Source of the DNA: UBA7803 sp040219935
GTDB taxonomy: Bacteria; Pseudomonadota; Gammaproteobacteria; Pseudomonadales; Azotimanducaceae
Assembly (NCBI GenBank): GCA_040219935.1
Contig: JAVJUA010000084.1
Span: forward strand, 1-64,000
Reading direction: 5' to 3'
DNA length: 64,000 nucleotides
Shown piece after piece: positions 52,790 to 61,626 of the stretch. The translations under genes and the position numbers were made by a program. The notes beneath the pieces were generated by a model. The model was not told the DNA's origin. It searched no databases and saw only the letters and a list, made by a program, of their open reading frames with translations. How positions within the stretch are numbered: the first letter of the stretch is position 1; the number at the start of each line of letters is the position of its first letter.

Positions 52790-54231
52790 CGGTGGATGGG
52801 CTGCTGAAGCTGCCGGCCGCCAGCCTGGCGCGGCTGTACCGGGCCGGCGAGACCACGCCGCTGGCGGTCTGCGAGCAGCATCTGGCCTGCATCCGCGCCC
52901 TGAACCCGACCCTGCACGCCTATCGACTGGTGGCAGAAGACCGGGCGCTGGCCGCGGCAGAAGCGGCAACCCGGCAGTTGCACGCCGGCATCGACCTGGG
53001 ACCGTTGCACGGCATTCCATACGCCACCAAGGATCTGTTCGACGTCGCCGGGCTGCCCACCACGGCCGGGTCGCGCACCCTGGAAGACCACGTCGCGTCC
53101 CGCGATGCTACGGTGACGCAGCGTCTGGCGGCGGCCGGCATGGTGCTGCTCGGCAAGACCCACACCGTGGAGTTCGCCTTCGGCAGCGTCGGCGTGAACC
53201 ACAGCCAGGGCACGCCCCACAACCCGTGGCGCCAGCAGCATCACGTGCCCGGCGGCTCCAGCAGCGGCTCGGCGGTGGCGGTGGCGGCGGGCATGGCCGT
53301 GCTGGCCACCGGCACCGACACGGCCTGCTCGGTGCGCACGCCGGCGGCCCTGTGCGGCATCGTCGGCCTGAAGACCACCGTCGGCCGCATCAGCCGCCAC
53401 GGCGTGTTTCCGCTCAGCGGCACGCTCGACTCGGTGGGGCCGCTGGCGCGCACGGTGGAGGATGCCGCCCACCTGTTCACCGCCATGCAGGGCACCGACC
53501 CGGGCGATGCCAGCACGCTGGGCGTCGCTCCCATCGAGGTGCTTACCACGCTGCACGACGGCGCCCAGGGGCTGCGCATCGGCTTCGCCGAAGGGTTCAT
53601 GTTCGATGACGTGGACGCGGACGTGGGGCGGGCCGTGCGCGCCGCCGCCGACGTGTTCCGGTTCATGGACGCCACCGTGACCCACGTCGACTTCACCGAG
53701 GCGGCCGAGATCATGGCGACGCCCAGCGTCATCTCCCAGGTGGAGGGCTACGCGGTGAACGCGCGGCGCCTGGAGGAGCAGGGCGACGCGCTCGATCCGG
53801 TGGTGCGCGACCGCATGCGTCCGGGCGGCACGGTGCGGGCCGTGGACTACCGTCGCGCGCTGGATGCGCTGGTGCCGCTGCGGGCGCGGGCGGCACGCCG
53901 CTTCGACGAGGTGGACGTGCTGCTGGCGCCTACCTGCCCGCTGCCGGCGGCGCCGCTATTGGACGTGGACCGCGACTTCGACACTTACATGGGCTACGCC
54001 GGGCGATATCTGCGAAACTGCTTCGTCGGCAACCTGCTGAACCTCCCCGCGGTGAGCGTGCCCTGCGGCTTCACCGCCGGGGGACTGCCGGTGGGGCTGA
54101 TGATCTACGCCGCGCCGTTTCGCGAAGATCTGGCGCTGCGCGTGGCGCAGGCGTTCGAGCGGGCCACCGACTGGCATCAGCGCCACCCCGACCTGGGCTG
54201 GGTGCCTCACGGCGGGCCGATGGCCCGATGA
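52786..54231 (+). CDS. Amidase-signature family hydrolase
   Basis: This about 481-aa protein has the Ser-cisSer-Lys amidase triad. The Lys lies in GIPYATKDLFDVAG, and the Ser-rich loop reads VPGGSSSGSAVAVAAGMAV. The nucleophile region is GTDTACSVRTPAALCGIVGL, where the common GGS is ACS but the Ser is kept. The start is GTG at 52786 (overlapping the GNAT stop) or GTG at 52792. It hydrolyses an amide, possibly a compound first modified by neighbouring enzymes. Confidence 0.92.
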   Translation: MTVDGLLKLPAASLARLYRAGETTPLAVCEQHLACIRALNPTLHAYRLVAEDRALAAAEAATRQLHAGIDLGPLHGIPYATKDLFDVAGLPTTAGSRTLEDHVASRDATVTQRLAAAGMVLLGKTHTVEFAFGSVGVNHSQGTPHNPWRQQHHVPGGSSSGSAVAVAAGMAVLATGTDTACSVRTPAALCGIVGLKTTVGRISRHGVFPLSGTLDSVGPLARTVEDAAHLFTAMQGTDPGDASTLGVAPIEVLTTLHDGAQGLRIGFAEGFMFDDVDADVGRAVRAAADVFRFMDATVTHVDFTEAAEIMATPSVISQVEGYAVNARRLEEQGDALDPVVRDRMRPGGTVRAVDYRRALDALVPLRARAARRFDEVDVLLAPTCPLPAAPLLDVDRDFDTYMGYAGRYLRNCFVGNLLNLPAVSVPCGFTAGGLPVGLMIYAAPFREDLALRVAQAFERATDWHQRHPDLGWVPHGGPMAR

Positions 54232-54258
54232 CCTGACCTTCTGCATGGCTGACAGACG

Positions 54259-55014
54259 ATGATTCACGACTATCCGGACCGGCATCTGCCCTTCGAGGGC
54301 TGCTTCAACTTCCGCGACATCGGCGGCTATCCCGGGGCCGAAGGCCATACCGTGCGCTGGGGCCGCTACTTCCGCGCCGGCCGCCAGGACCGCATGACGC
54401 CGGCCGATCTCGAGCGGCTGCGCGCGCTCGGCATCCGCACCCAGATCGACCTGCGGCGTCCGGACGAGGCCCGCGAGCAGGGCCCGGGCCCGCTCGCCGA
54501 GCTGGGCGCGGCCTACCACAACATCGCCGTGATTCCCGAAGGCGGCACAGACGTGCTGAGCCGGCTGGTGGGCGACACCGGCATCTCCGGGCGCCGCTAC
54601 CTGGGCTATCTGGAGTTCGGGCCGGAGGCCTGGCGGCGCCAGTTCGAGATCTTTGCCCACGGCGGCAGCCAGCCCATTCTGGTGCACTGCACGGCCGGCA
54701 AGGACCGCACCGGCGTGTCCACGGCGTTCCTGCTGTCGGTGCTCGGGGTCGATCGGGCCTGGATCGAAGCCGACTACGTGCTGACCAACCGTGACGTGGC
54801 CCGGCAGGTGGACTTTCTCGAGGGCATCCGGGCGCTGCCGGAAGGCATGAGCCGGGAGGCCATGCTGCACGCCGCCGGCGTGCCGGAGAACGCCATGGGC
54901 GAGTTCCTCGACGGTCTCGAGGCGCGCTGGGGCGGCGCCCTCGGCTACCTGCGCAGCATTGGCATCAGCGACGCCACGATGGATGACGTGCGCGGGCAGT
55001 TTCTCCAGCGCTGA
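54259..55014 (+). CDS. Protein tyrosine/serine phosphatase (DSP-like)
   Basis: This 251-aa protein carries the Cx5R active site in ILVHCTAGKDRTGVSTAFLL. The N-terminal family motif is GCFNFRDIGGYPG, and the Asp loop region includes TQIDLRRPDEAREQGPGP. It belongs to the bacterial tyrosine-phosphatase group with SidP/IphP-like homologues. The gene follows the amidase by 27 bases and may be cotranscribed. Its natural substrate may be phosphotyrosine, phosphoserine or a phosphoinositide. Confidence 0.9.
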   Translation: MIHDYPDRHLPFEGCFNFRDIGGYPGAEGHTVRWGRYFRAGRQDRMTPADLERLRALGIRTQIDLRRPDEAREQGPGPLAELGAAYHNIAVIPEGGTDVLSRLVGDTGISGRRYLGYLEFGPEAWRRQFEIFAHGGSQPILVHCTAGKDRTGVSTAFLLSVLGVDRAWIEADYVLTNRDVARQVDFLEGIRALPEGMSREAMLHAAGVPENAMGEFLDGLEARWGGALGYLRSIGISDATMDDVRGQFLQR

Positions 55015-55018
55015 CGCC

Positions 55019-56677
55019 TCAGCCGGGATTCCGGCAGGCTTCGATCTCGTCTTCGGTCAGACCGAGATCGCGCGCGGCCGCAGAGAGGTCTGCCGCGGTG
55101 GCATTGACGTCGTAGACGTCGCGGCTGACCTGATGCATGTCGCGGGCCAGCTCGCCGCCACCCAAGCGCCCTGCCACGCGGCCGACCCCGCTCAGCAGGC
55201 GGCCGAAGCCGCGCTTCTTCTCCTGGGCTTCCTGAGCGGCAGCAATCTTCTCCTGGAGGCAGGCCTGCTGCGCCGCCTGCAGTGACTCGGGTGTCGCGGC
55301 TGGCGCTGCTGCCGCAGCGCCGCCACGCTGCGCCCGGGCCGAGAGGATGCCGGCGAGTTGGGGCGTCACCTCGCCCGTGACCTCCATGCCGTTCTCCGCC
55401 TGAAACTTTGATATGGCCACGATGGTGGCGGTGTTCATCTCCCCGCTGGCGCCGCCGGTGTCGTAGCCGAGCGCCGTCAGATCCCTCTGCACCATGCCTA
55501 CCAGCCCATCGTTGCTGCTGGTCTTCACGGCCTTGGCCTGGGCCGTGGCAGTCGGCGTGGCAGCGAGCGGGGCGGAAAGGGCAGCGACCGCTCCGGCGCC
55601 GCACGTCTTCGGGTTCACCGTGATGGCGTTGACGGCGATCTCCGTCTGAAAGCCGCCACCGGAGGCCATGTTGCGGATCATTTCCATCTGCGGGCCCATC
55701 ATCTGCTCCATCATCGCGCGCTGACTGGCGGGCATGGTCGCCATCTGCTCCTCGAGTTCGGCTAACTGCTGGCGCGACTGCTCGAGCTCGGCCTGCTGCG
55801 CCGCGTCCATGGCGCCTTCGATCTTCATGGTGCGACGGTGCGCTTCGTAGAGCCTGCTCCCCGGAACCTTCCGGAAGTCGGACTGATGCTGCTCGATGCT
55901 CATGGCGCGCGTTTCGCGGCCCTGGGTGACTTCGCCCTCGATTCGCAGGCGCAGTGGCACGTGTTCCTCCGTGTCCATCCACATCGTTACGGTGTGCATG
56001 CGGAACTGGCCATCGTCCATGGCCTGCACATGATTCATGCCCGTTGCCTCGAGCCGGTAGGCTTGCCGGCCGTCCACCGACTCCGTACCGAGCAGCGTCG
56101 CAGTGCGGTAGAACTCGGCCATGTGGTTGGCCGATTCCGTGGCTTCGCGGGTGGCTCGATTGGGGTCGGCCGCCCTGGCGCGCTCGTGCTCCGCCATGGC
56201 GCTCATCATCGTGGCGCCGCCGCCCATCATCACCCGGGGGTCCAGGCTCGCGCTCGGATCCGATCCGGTGGCGCCCAGCAGCCCACGGGGCAGGCCGGCT
56301 TCTGCCAGACCGTCCTCGATGCCGCCGGCCGTGGCTGCGCCCGTCATCTCCATGCCCGAGGCAAACGCGTCGAGCTCGTCGGCCGTCATCCGGCGTGGCG
56401 TGCTGCAGCTTCCCTCAGTGAGTTCGTCCGGGCTGACAGGCATGAACAGGGTGCGGCTCTCACCGCCGCCGTCGGTCACTTCGAAACGCTGAAAATAGGT
56501 CCGGGCGCTGTGCCCCATGATCGTCTGGTCGACGACGTAGACGTTGACGCCCTCCCAGCGCGAGAGCTGCTTCGCCTGAGCGGTTTCGAGGATGTCGCTG
56601 GCATCCTTGCCGTGCGCGGCCAGGGCCAGCCCAAGCGAGAGCAGAAACGATGCGAGTTGCAGGATCGAAGCATGCAT
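55019..56677 (-). CDS. Secreted protein with peptidoglycan-binding-like repeat
   Basis: This about 552-aa protein starts at ATG 56677 behind AGGAGG and has a signal peptide (MHASILQLASFLLSLGLALA, cleaved near AAHG). Residues 20-290 form an unrecognised domain with Met-rich stretches. Residues 300-345 are a Gln/Met-rich coiled coil (AQQAELEQSRQQLAELEEQM). A PG_binding_1-like unit lies near residue 405-455 (VQRDLTALGYDTGGASGEMN, then AISKFQAENGMEVTGEVTPQ). The C-terminus is helical. It is probably periplasmic or surface-attached. The protein's function is unknown; the next gene codes for a lipoprotein. Confidence 0.72.
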   Translation of the reverse strand: MHASILQLASFLLSLGLALAAHGKDASDILETAQAKQLSRWEGVNVYVVDQTIMGHSARTYFQRFEVTDGGGESRTLFMPVSPDELTEGSCSTPRRMTADELDAFASGMEMTGAATAGGIEDGLAEAGLPRGLLGATGSDPSASLDPRVMMGGGATMMSAMAEHERARAADPNRATREATESANHMAEFYRTATLLGTESVDGRQAYRLEATGMNHVQAMDDGQFRMHTVTMWMDTEEHVPLRLRIEGEVTQGRETRAMSIEQHQSDFRKVPGSRLYEAHRRTMKIEGAMDAAQQAELEQSRQQLAELEEQMATMPASQRAMMEQMMGPQMEMIRNMASGGGFQTEIAVNAITVNPKTCGAGAVAALSAPLAATPTATAQAKAVKTSSNDGLVGMVQRDLTALGYDTGGASGEMNTATIVAISKFQAENGMEVTGEVTPQLAGILSARAQRGGAAAAAPAATPESLQAAQQACLQEKIAAAQEAQEKKRGFGRLLSGVGRVAGRLGGGELARDMHQVSRDVYDVNATAADLSAAARDLGLTEDEIEACRNPG

Positions 56678-56832
56678 GGCGGAAGCCTCCTTGGCCGGGT
56701 TCGGCAGGCCCGCAGAGCCACAGAGCATCTGCTGGCGCCCGCCGCCCGCGTCGAACAGACCTCGAATGTAAGGGAGTTGGCGCGTGATTGCCACGCGCCG
56801 CGCGGACGGCGCGGCGCGCTGGGTAGGTGCTC

Positions 56833-57189
56833 TCAACCAGCCTTCGCGCAGCGCTTCGCGGACTCGGAGACCGTCGAGTAGATCTCGGTGTGCCGGCGAG
56901 CGATCCGGTCGCGATCGGCCTCGTCCGCCGCCTCGATCTCCGCCTGGGCGGCGGCCACGAGCGTCTGGTAGTTCGCGGTGCTCAGCACTTCCTTGGCCTG
57001 ATCTGCCCAGCAGTCGCAATAGTTGGCCCCGTACTCACGCTTCATCCAGCCGATGCCCTGGCTGGTCTCGCAGGAAGTCATCAGCACCGCGCGCGGGTCG
57101 CTGGGCTCGCCGCCTCCGCACGCCGCCAGCCCGGTGAAGGCCAGCGCCGTGACGTAGCAGCGTGCGCGTTCGAGGAGGGTAGGCTTCAT
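56833..57189 (-). CDS. Small lipoprotein of unknown function
   Basis: This 118-aa protein has a signal sequence ending in a lipobox (LAFTGLAACGGG, with Cys near residue 24). Three further cysteines (TSCETSQG, NYCDCWADQA) and a C-terminal Cys (AKRCAKAG) suggest disulfide bonds. It lies upstream of the secreted peptidoglycan-binding-like gene on the same strand and may share its operon. No homologous family is recognised. Confidence 0.65.
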   Translation of the reverse strand: MKPTLLERARCYVTALAFTGLAACGGGEPSDPRAVLMTSCETSQGIGWMKREYGANYCDCWADQAKEVLSTANYQTLVAAAQAEIEAADEADRDRIARRHTEIYSTVSESAKRCAKAG

Positions 57190-57376
57190 GACGGCTCCCG
57201 GTGTCGTGCACCATGATTCTAGGTGCATGGCGATGCCGCCTTCTCCTCCCAATTGAGGGGAGCCGTTGGCCCTGGGCCGCATGCGGGTGCGCCTTCGCCA
57301 GAGCATCGATGGTTGCCGCCACGACGGTCCCGACGCGTGCCTACCGGACCGACGGTTGCGGCGCTATGCTTGCTGC

Positions 57377-58774
57377 ATGCGAATCCTCCTCATCCTGATT
57401 CTCGCCGTGCTGAGCCCCTTCGCCCGCGCCGCCGAACCTGACTGGTCCGCGCTCGACGCAGAGACCCTCACGCACTTCCTCGCCCTGGTGCGGATGGACA
57501 CCACCGACCCGCCGGGGCGTGAGCGGGAGGCCGCCGACTACCTGGCGCGCGTGCTGGCAGCCGAAGGCGTGCCGGTGACCACTTATGCGCTGGAGCCGCA
57601 TCGGCCCAACGTGGTGGCGCGCCTGAAGGGCAACGGCAGCAAGCGGCCGCTGCTCATCATGGCGCATACCGACACGGTCAACGTCGATCCGGCGAAGTGG
57701 ACTCATGGTCCGTTCAGCGGCGACCGGGAAGGGGGCTACATCTACGGCCGCGGCACCGTCGACGACAAGGACAACGTCGCCGCCGGGCTGATGATCATGC
57801 TGACCCTGAAGCGGCTGAACGTGCCCCTCGACCGTGACGTGATCTTCCTCGCCGAGTCGGGTGAGGAGGGCGCCACCCACGTCGGCATCGAGTACATGGT
57901 CGATGAGCACTTCGACGACATCGACGCAGAGTTCTGCCTGGCCGAGGGCGGCGGCGTGACACGCCAGAACGGCCAGGTGCGGTTCGCCTCGGTGCAGACC
58001 ATGGAAAAGATTCCGCGCGCCATCGAGCTCACCGCCCGCGGCCCTGCCGGCCACGGCTCGGTGCCGCTGGTGGACAACGCGGTGGTGCACCTGGCGGACG
58101 CGGTCTCCGCCATCGGCGCGTGGCGGATTCCGATCAGGCTGAACGAGACCACCAGCGCCTACTTCGAGCGGCTCGCCGCCATTTCGGAGCCGGAAGCGGC
58201 GGCTCGATACATGGCCGTGCTGCATCCCGACCCGACGGTGCGTGCTGCAGCCGACGAGCATTTCCGCGTCCACGAGCCCCGGCATGCGTCCATGCTGCGC
58301 TCCTCCATCTCGCCGACCCAGATCGAGGGCGGCTACCGGATCAACGTCATCCCCTCCGACGCCCGGGCCATGCTCGACACCCGCCTCGAGCCGACGGAAG
58401 ACCCCGAGGCGTTTCTCGAGCAGGTGCGTGCCGTCATCGACGACCCGGCCATCGACGTGGCCTGGGCGCCGCGCAACGTGCGCCCGGCTGGCACCTCGAG
58501 CCTGGAGACCGAAGCGTTCCGGGTCATCGAGGCGGAAGTTGCGCGCCATTACGACGCCGTGACCCTGCCGACCATGAGCACCGGTGCCACCGACATGGCC
58601 TATCTGCGCGCACGCGGCATCGACTGCTACGGCATCGGCCCCGCCATCGACATCGAGGACGGCCCCAAGGGCTTCGGCGCTCACAGCGATCAGGAGCGCA
58701 TCCTCGAGCAGGAGCTGTACCGGTTCGTGCGCTTCCACTACGAGGTGGTTGTCGCGCTGGCTGCCAGCCCCTGA
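57377..58774 (+). CDS. M20-family metallopeptidase, exported
   Basis: This 465-aa protein begins with a signal peptide (MRILLILILAVLSPFARAAE). The M20 zinc peptidase motifs are in order: LIMAHTDTVNVDPAKW (metal His and catalytic Asp), GRGTVDDKDNVAAGLMIM (bridging Asp), AESGEEGATHVG (catalytic Glu pair) and the C-terminal GFGAHSDQERILEQELYRF (His). The inserted dimerisation domain spans about residues 215-345. It hydrolyses a peptide or N-acyl amino acid in the periplasm. A 187-base gap separates it from the divergent lipoprotein gene. Confidence 0.9.
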   Translation: MRILLILILAVLSPFARAAEPDWSALDAETLTHFLALVRMDTTDPPGREREAADYLARVLAAEGVPVTTYALEPHRPNVVARLKGNGSKRPLLIMAHTDTVNVDPAKWTHGPFSGDREGGYIYGRGTVDDKDNVAAGLMIMLTLKRLNVPLDRDVIFLAESGEEGATHVGIEYMVDEHFDDIDAEFCLAEGGGVTRQNGQVRFASVQTMEKIPRAIELTARGPAGHGSVPLVDNAVVHLADAVSAIGAWRIPIRLNETTSAYFERLAAISEPEAAARYMAVLHPDPTVRAAADEHFRVHEPRHASMLRSSISPTQIEGGYRINVIPSDARAMLDTRLEPTEDPEAFLEQVRAVIDDPAIDVAWAPRNVRPAGTSSLETEAFRVIEAEVARHYDAVTLPTMSTGATDMAYLRARGIDCYGIGPAIDIEDGPKGFGAHSDQERILEQELYRFVRFHYEVVVALAASP

Positions 58775-58915
58775 TCACGGCCGCCGCCTGCGGCCGCGGC
58801 CGTTGCAATTCCTTAGCCAGCTAGGTAGCTTACCGATTACTTCGAAACCGAAGTAACCGTGCCACCGGGCCGCGCTGTACGGTCGCACGTCGGCTGGATG
58901 ATGAGGGAGAGCATC

Positions 58916-61123
58916 ATGACGACGAAGCGACCGGCGCTGCGCGCGTTCGGGACGATCGGATTTGCTGCGGGGCTGCTTGTCGGCGCGATGCCGGTCTGGG
59001 CCGCGGAAGACGAGGCTCCGGCGCGGGCGTCCAACACCGTCATCGAGGCGGTGGTGGTGACGGCCCAGCGGGTCGAGCAGAACCTCCAGGACGTGCCCAT
59101 CGCGGTCAGCGCCTATGGCGCCGAGACGCTGTGGGTCAACCGCATGAACAGCATGGTGGACATCGCTCAGCGGACGCCTAGCTTCACCGCCACCGAGGTC
59201 AACCCCGGCGAGCCGAACCTGGCCATCCGCGGCATCGGCACCGAGGGCATCAACTCCAACGCCGGCGGTGATGCGTCGGTGGTGCTGTTCGTCGACGGCG
59301 TCTACATCGGCCGCGGCGGCGCCGCTCCCCTCGATCTCTACGACCTGGAGCGGGTCGAGGTGCTGCGCGGGCCCCAGGGCACGCTGTTCGGCAAGAACGT
59401 GGTGGGCGGGGCGGTCAGCCTGACGTCCCGCAAGCCGTCGTTCGACGACGACCTCGTCGAGGTGAGCGGCAGCTTCGGCAACTATGATCGGGTGGAGCTG
59501 CTCGGCCGGTTCAATCATGCGTTCAGCAGCACGTTCGCCGTGTCCGGCGCGGTCAGCTCGCGGCAGCGCGATGGCTACACCCTGAACGAAACCACGGGCA
59601 ATCGGGTGGACGACGAGAAGTCGGCCGGCGGCCGGCTGGCGTTCCGCTACACGCCGAGCGACGTGCTGGACGTGCTGGTGTCCCTCGACCACGTGGATCA
59701 GGATCAGCGCGGCCAGCCGCGCGACAACGTCTGCGACGCCGGCTTCAACGGTGGCGTGCACTGCGTTGGCGTGAATCCGAATCCCCGCCGCGTCAACGCC
59801 TTCGACGACGGCTACCTGCGTCGCGAGGTCACCGGCCTCACCGCCAACATCGATTACCAGACCGCCTGGGGCACGCTGACGTCGGTGACCGCCTACCGCA
59901 CGGCAGACTACGCCCATGCCGACGCGTTCTTCAGCAACCCGATCAACCCGCCGACCCAGATCGAGTCGTTCAACGAGAACATCGAGGACACCAGCCAGTT
60001 CAGTCAGGAATTCCGGCTCGCCTTCGAAGGCGCGGACGGGCGCCTGCAGGGCGTGGCCGGCATCTACTTCCTGACCGAAGATATCGAGCGCAACGAGATC
60101 CTGGTGCAGACCTTCCCGGTCCCGGCCGTCACGGGCGTTGGCTCGTTCCCTCAGGACGTCGACTCGGAGAGCTTCGCCGTCTTCGGCCAGGCGAGCTATG
60201 ACGTGACCGATCGGCTGACGCTGACCGCGGGGGCGCGCATGACCTGGGAGGAGAAGGACGCGGCCCTGGCGGCCGTACGTCTGCAGGGGCCCGGTAACCC
60301 GCCGCCGCTGGCGGAGGAGTTCGCCATCGAGGCGGACGAGGACTGGAAGGCGTTCACGCCCCGGCTTGCGGCCAGCTACCGGATCAACGACGACGCCATG
60401 GTGTACGCCAGCGCCGCCCGCGGCTTCAAGAGCGGCGGCTTCCAGGGCACGCCGGGCACGGCGGCCAGCGCCGCCATCCCCTACGATCCGGAGTTCGCGT
60501 GGAGCTACGAGATCGGTGCCAAGACCCAGTGGCTCGACGACAGCCTGCGGCTCAATGCGGCCGCGTTCTTCATCGACTACGAAGACCTGCAGGTGTCGCA
60601 GCTAGTGCCGCTGTGCTGCGTGGTGATCGGCAACGCCGCCACCGCCGAGATCCGCGGCGTCGAGCTGGAGGCCCTGTTCCGACCGGTGGCCGGGTTGGAC
60701 ATCAACGCCAGCTACAGCTGGCTCGATGCCGAGTTCGACAGCTTCGCTACCGGCGCCACCGCCGACCACTCCGGCAACACCCTGCAGCGGGCGCCGAAGC
60801 ACAAGTGGAACTTCGGCTCACAGTACGAGTGGTCCGTGGGCGAGCTGGGGACGCTGATGGTGCGCGTCGACTGGACGCGGCAGAGCAAGATCTTCTTCGA
60901 AGCCTCCAACACGCCGCTCGAGGTGCAGGACCGCTACGACGTCATCGATGCGCGTCTGGCGCTGCGCGCTCACGATGATGCCTGGGAACTCGCCCTGTGG
61001 GGCAAGAACCTGGACGACGAGCTGATCAAGAGCCACATCGTCGCCTTCGCGCCGTTCCGTCAGCAGCTCAACACCTATCAGCCGCCCCGCACCTACGGGG
61101 TCACGCTGCGGTTCCGGCGCTAG
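58916..61123 (+). CDS. TonB-dependent outer-membrane receptor
   Basis: This about 735-aa protein starts at ATG 58916 behind GAGGGA and has a signal peptide (TIGFAAGLLVGAMPVWAAED). The TonB box and plug follow: NTVIEAVVVTAQRVEQNLQD, then DVPIAVSAYGAETL, ERVEVLRGPQGTLFGKNVVG. The barrel ends in RTYGVTLRFRR, with aromatic-rich C-terminal strands. This CirA-type family imports large or hydrophobic substrates in addition to siderophores; sugars, lipids or aromatics are possible. Its stop overlaps the GTG start of the DUF3237 gene, so uptake is tied to the following genes. Confidence 0.93.
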   Translation: MTTKRPALRAFGTIGFAAGLLVGAMPVWAAEDEAPARASNTVIEAVVVTAQRVEQNLQDVPIAVSAYGAETLWVNRMNSMVDIAQRTPSFTATEVNPGEPNLAIRGIGTEGINSNAGGDASVVLFVDGVYIGRGGAAPLDLYDLERVEVLRGPQGTLFGKNVVGGAVSLTSRKPSFDDDLVEVSGSFGNYDRVELLGRFNHAFSSTFAVSGAVSSRQRDGYTLNETTGNRVDDEKSAGGRLAFRYTPSDVLDVLVSLDHVDQDQRGQPRDNVCDAGFNGGVHCVGVNPNPRRVNAFDDGYLRREVTGLTANIDYQTAWGTLTSVTAYRTADYAHADAFFSNPINPPTQIESFNENIEDTSQFSQEFRLAFEGADGRLQGVAGIYFLTEDIERNEILVQTFPVPAVTGVGSFPQDVDSESFAVFGQASYDVTDRLTLTAGARMTWEEKDAALAAVRLQGPGNPPPLAEEFAIEADEDWKAFTPRLAASYRINDDAMVYASAARGFKSGGFQGTPGTAASAAIPYDPEFAWSYEIGAKTQWLDDSLRLNAAAFFIDYEDLQVSQLVPLCCVVIGNAATAEIRGVELEALFRPVAGLDINASYSWLDAEFDSFATGATADHSGNTLQRAPKHKWNFGSQYEWSVGELGTLMVRVDWTRQSKIFFEASNTPLEVQDRYDVIDARLALRAHDDAWELALWGKNLDDELIKSHIVAFAPFRQQLNTYQPPRTYGVTLRFRR

Positions 61124-61626
61124 TGACGGTGGCGGGTTCTGCGCCTGCCCCCGGCACGGAGTTCCTCTGCGAGGTGTCGATCACGCTGGCGGCAGATGCG
61201 CCGCTGGCGGTGGGTGCCTCCCCCTGGCGCAATCGGCGGGTCAGCGACATCGTCGGTGGCCGCTTCGCCGGGCCACGCCTCAACGGCGCGGTGCGCGCCA
61301 GCGGCGCTGACTGGTCCGAGGGCGGCAGCGCGGCTGACGGCGGCATCGCCACGGCGCTCGACGTGCGGTCGCTGTGGCAGACCGACGACGGCGCGCTGAT
61401 CTACGTGACCTATGGCGGGCGGCTGGTGGTTCCGGCGGCGCGCGTGGCGGCGTTCCGTGATCCCGCGGCCCTGGCGTCGCTGGATCCCGGCGCCTACTAC
61501 TTCCGCATCTGCCCGCTGTTCGAGACGTCGGCGCCCGGCTACGCCTGGCTGAACGAGATCGTCGCCATCGGCATGGGCCGCCGCACCGCCGACGGCGTGG
61601 TCTATCAGGTCTATCGGGTCACGTGA
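61123..61626 (+). CDS. DUF3237-family protein
   Basis: This about 167-aa protein matches the DUF3237 pattern: FAGPRLNGAVRASGADWSEG near residue 45, then ALDVRSLWQTDDGALIYVTY and YFRICPLFETSAPGYAWLNE. The family is a small beta barrel of unknown enzymatic role, found with aromatic and lipid degradation genes. GTG at 61123 overlaps the TonB receptor stop (TAGTGA), and a second GTG at 61129 is possible. Its stop overlaps the start of the MFS gene (GTGA), so the three genes form a coupled operon. Confidence 0.82.
   Translation: MTVAGSAPAPGTEFLCEVSITLAADAPLAVGASPWRNRRVSDIVGGRFAGPRLNGAVRASGADWSEGGSAADGGIATALDVRSLWQTDDGALIYVTYGGRLVVPAARVAAFRDPAALASLDPGAYYFRICPLFETSAPGYAWLNEIVAIGMGRRTADGVVYQVYRVT

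Noticed and set aside
51269..53020. 583-codon - strand frame opposite the LLM and GNAT genes
   Set aside because: It is composed of low-complexity antisense sequence, while both + strand genes match known families throughout.
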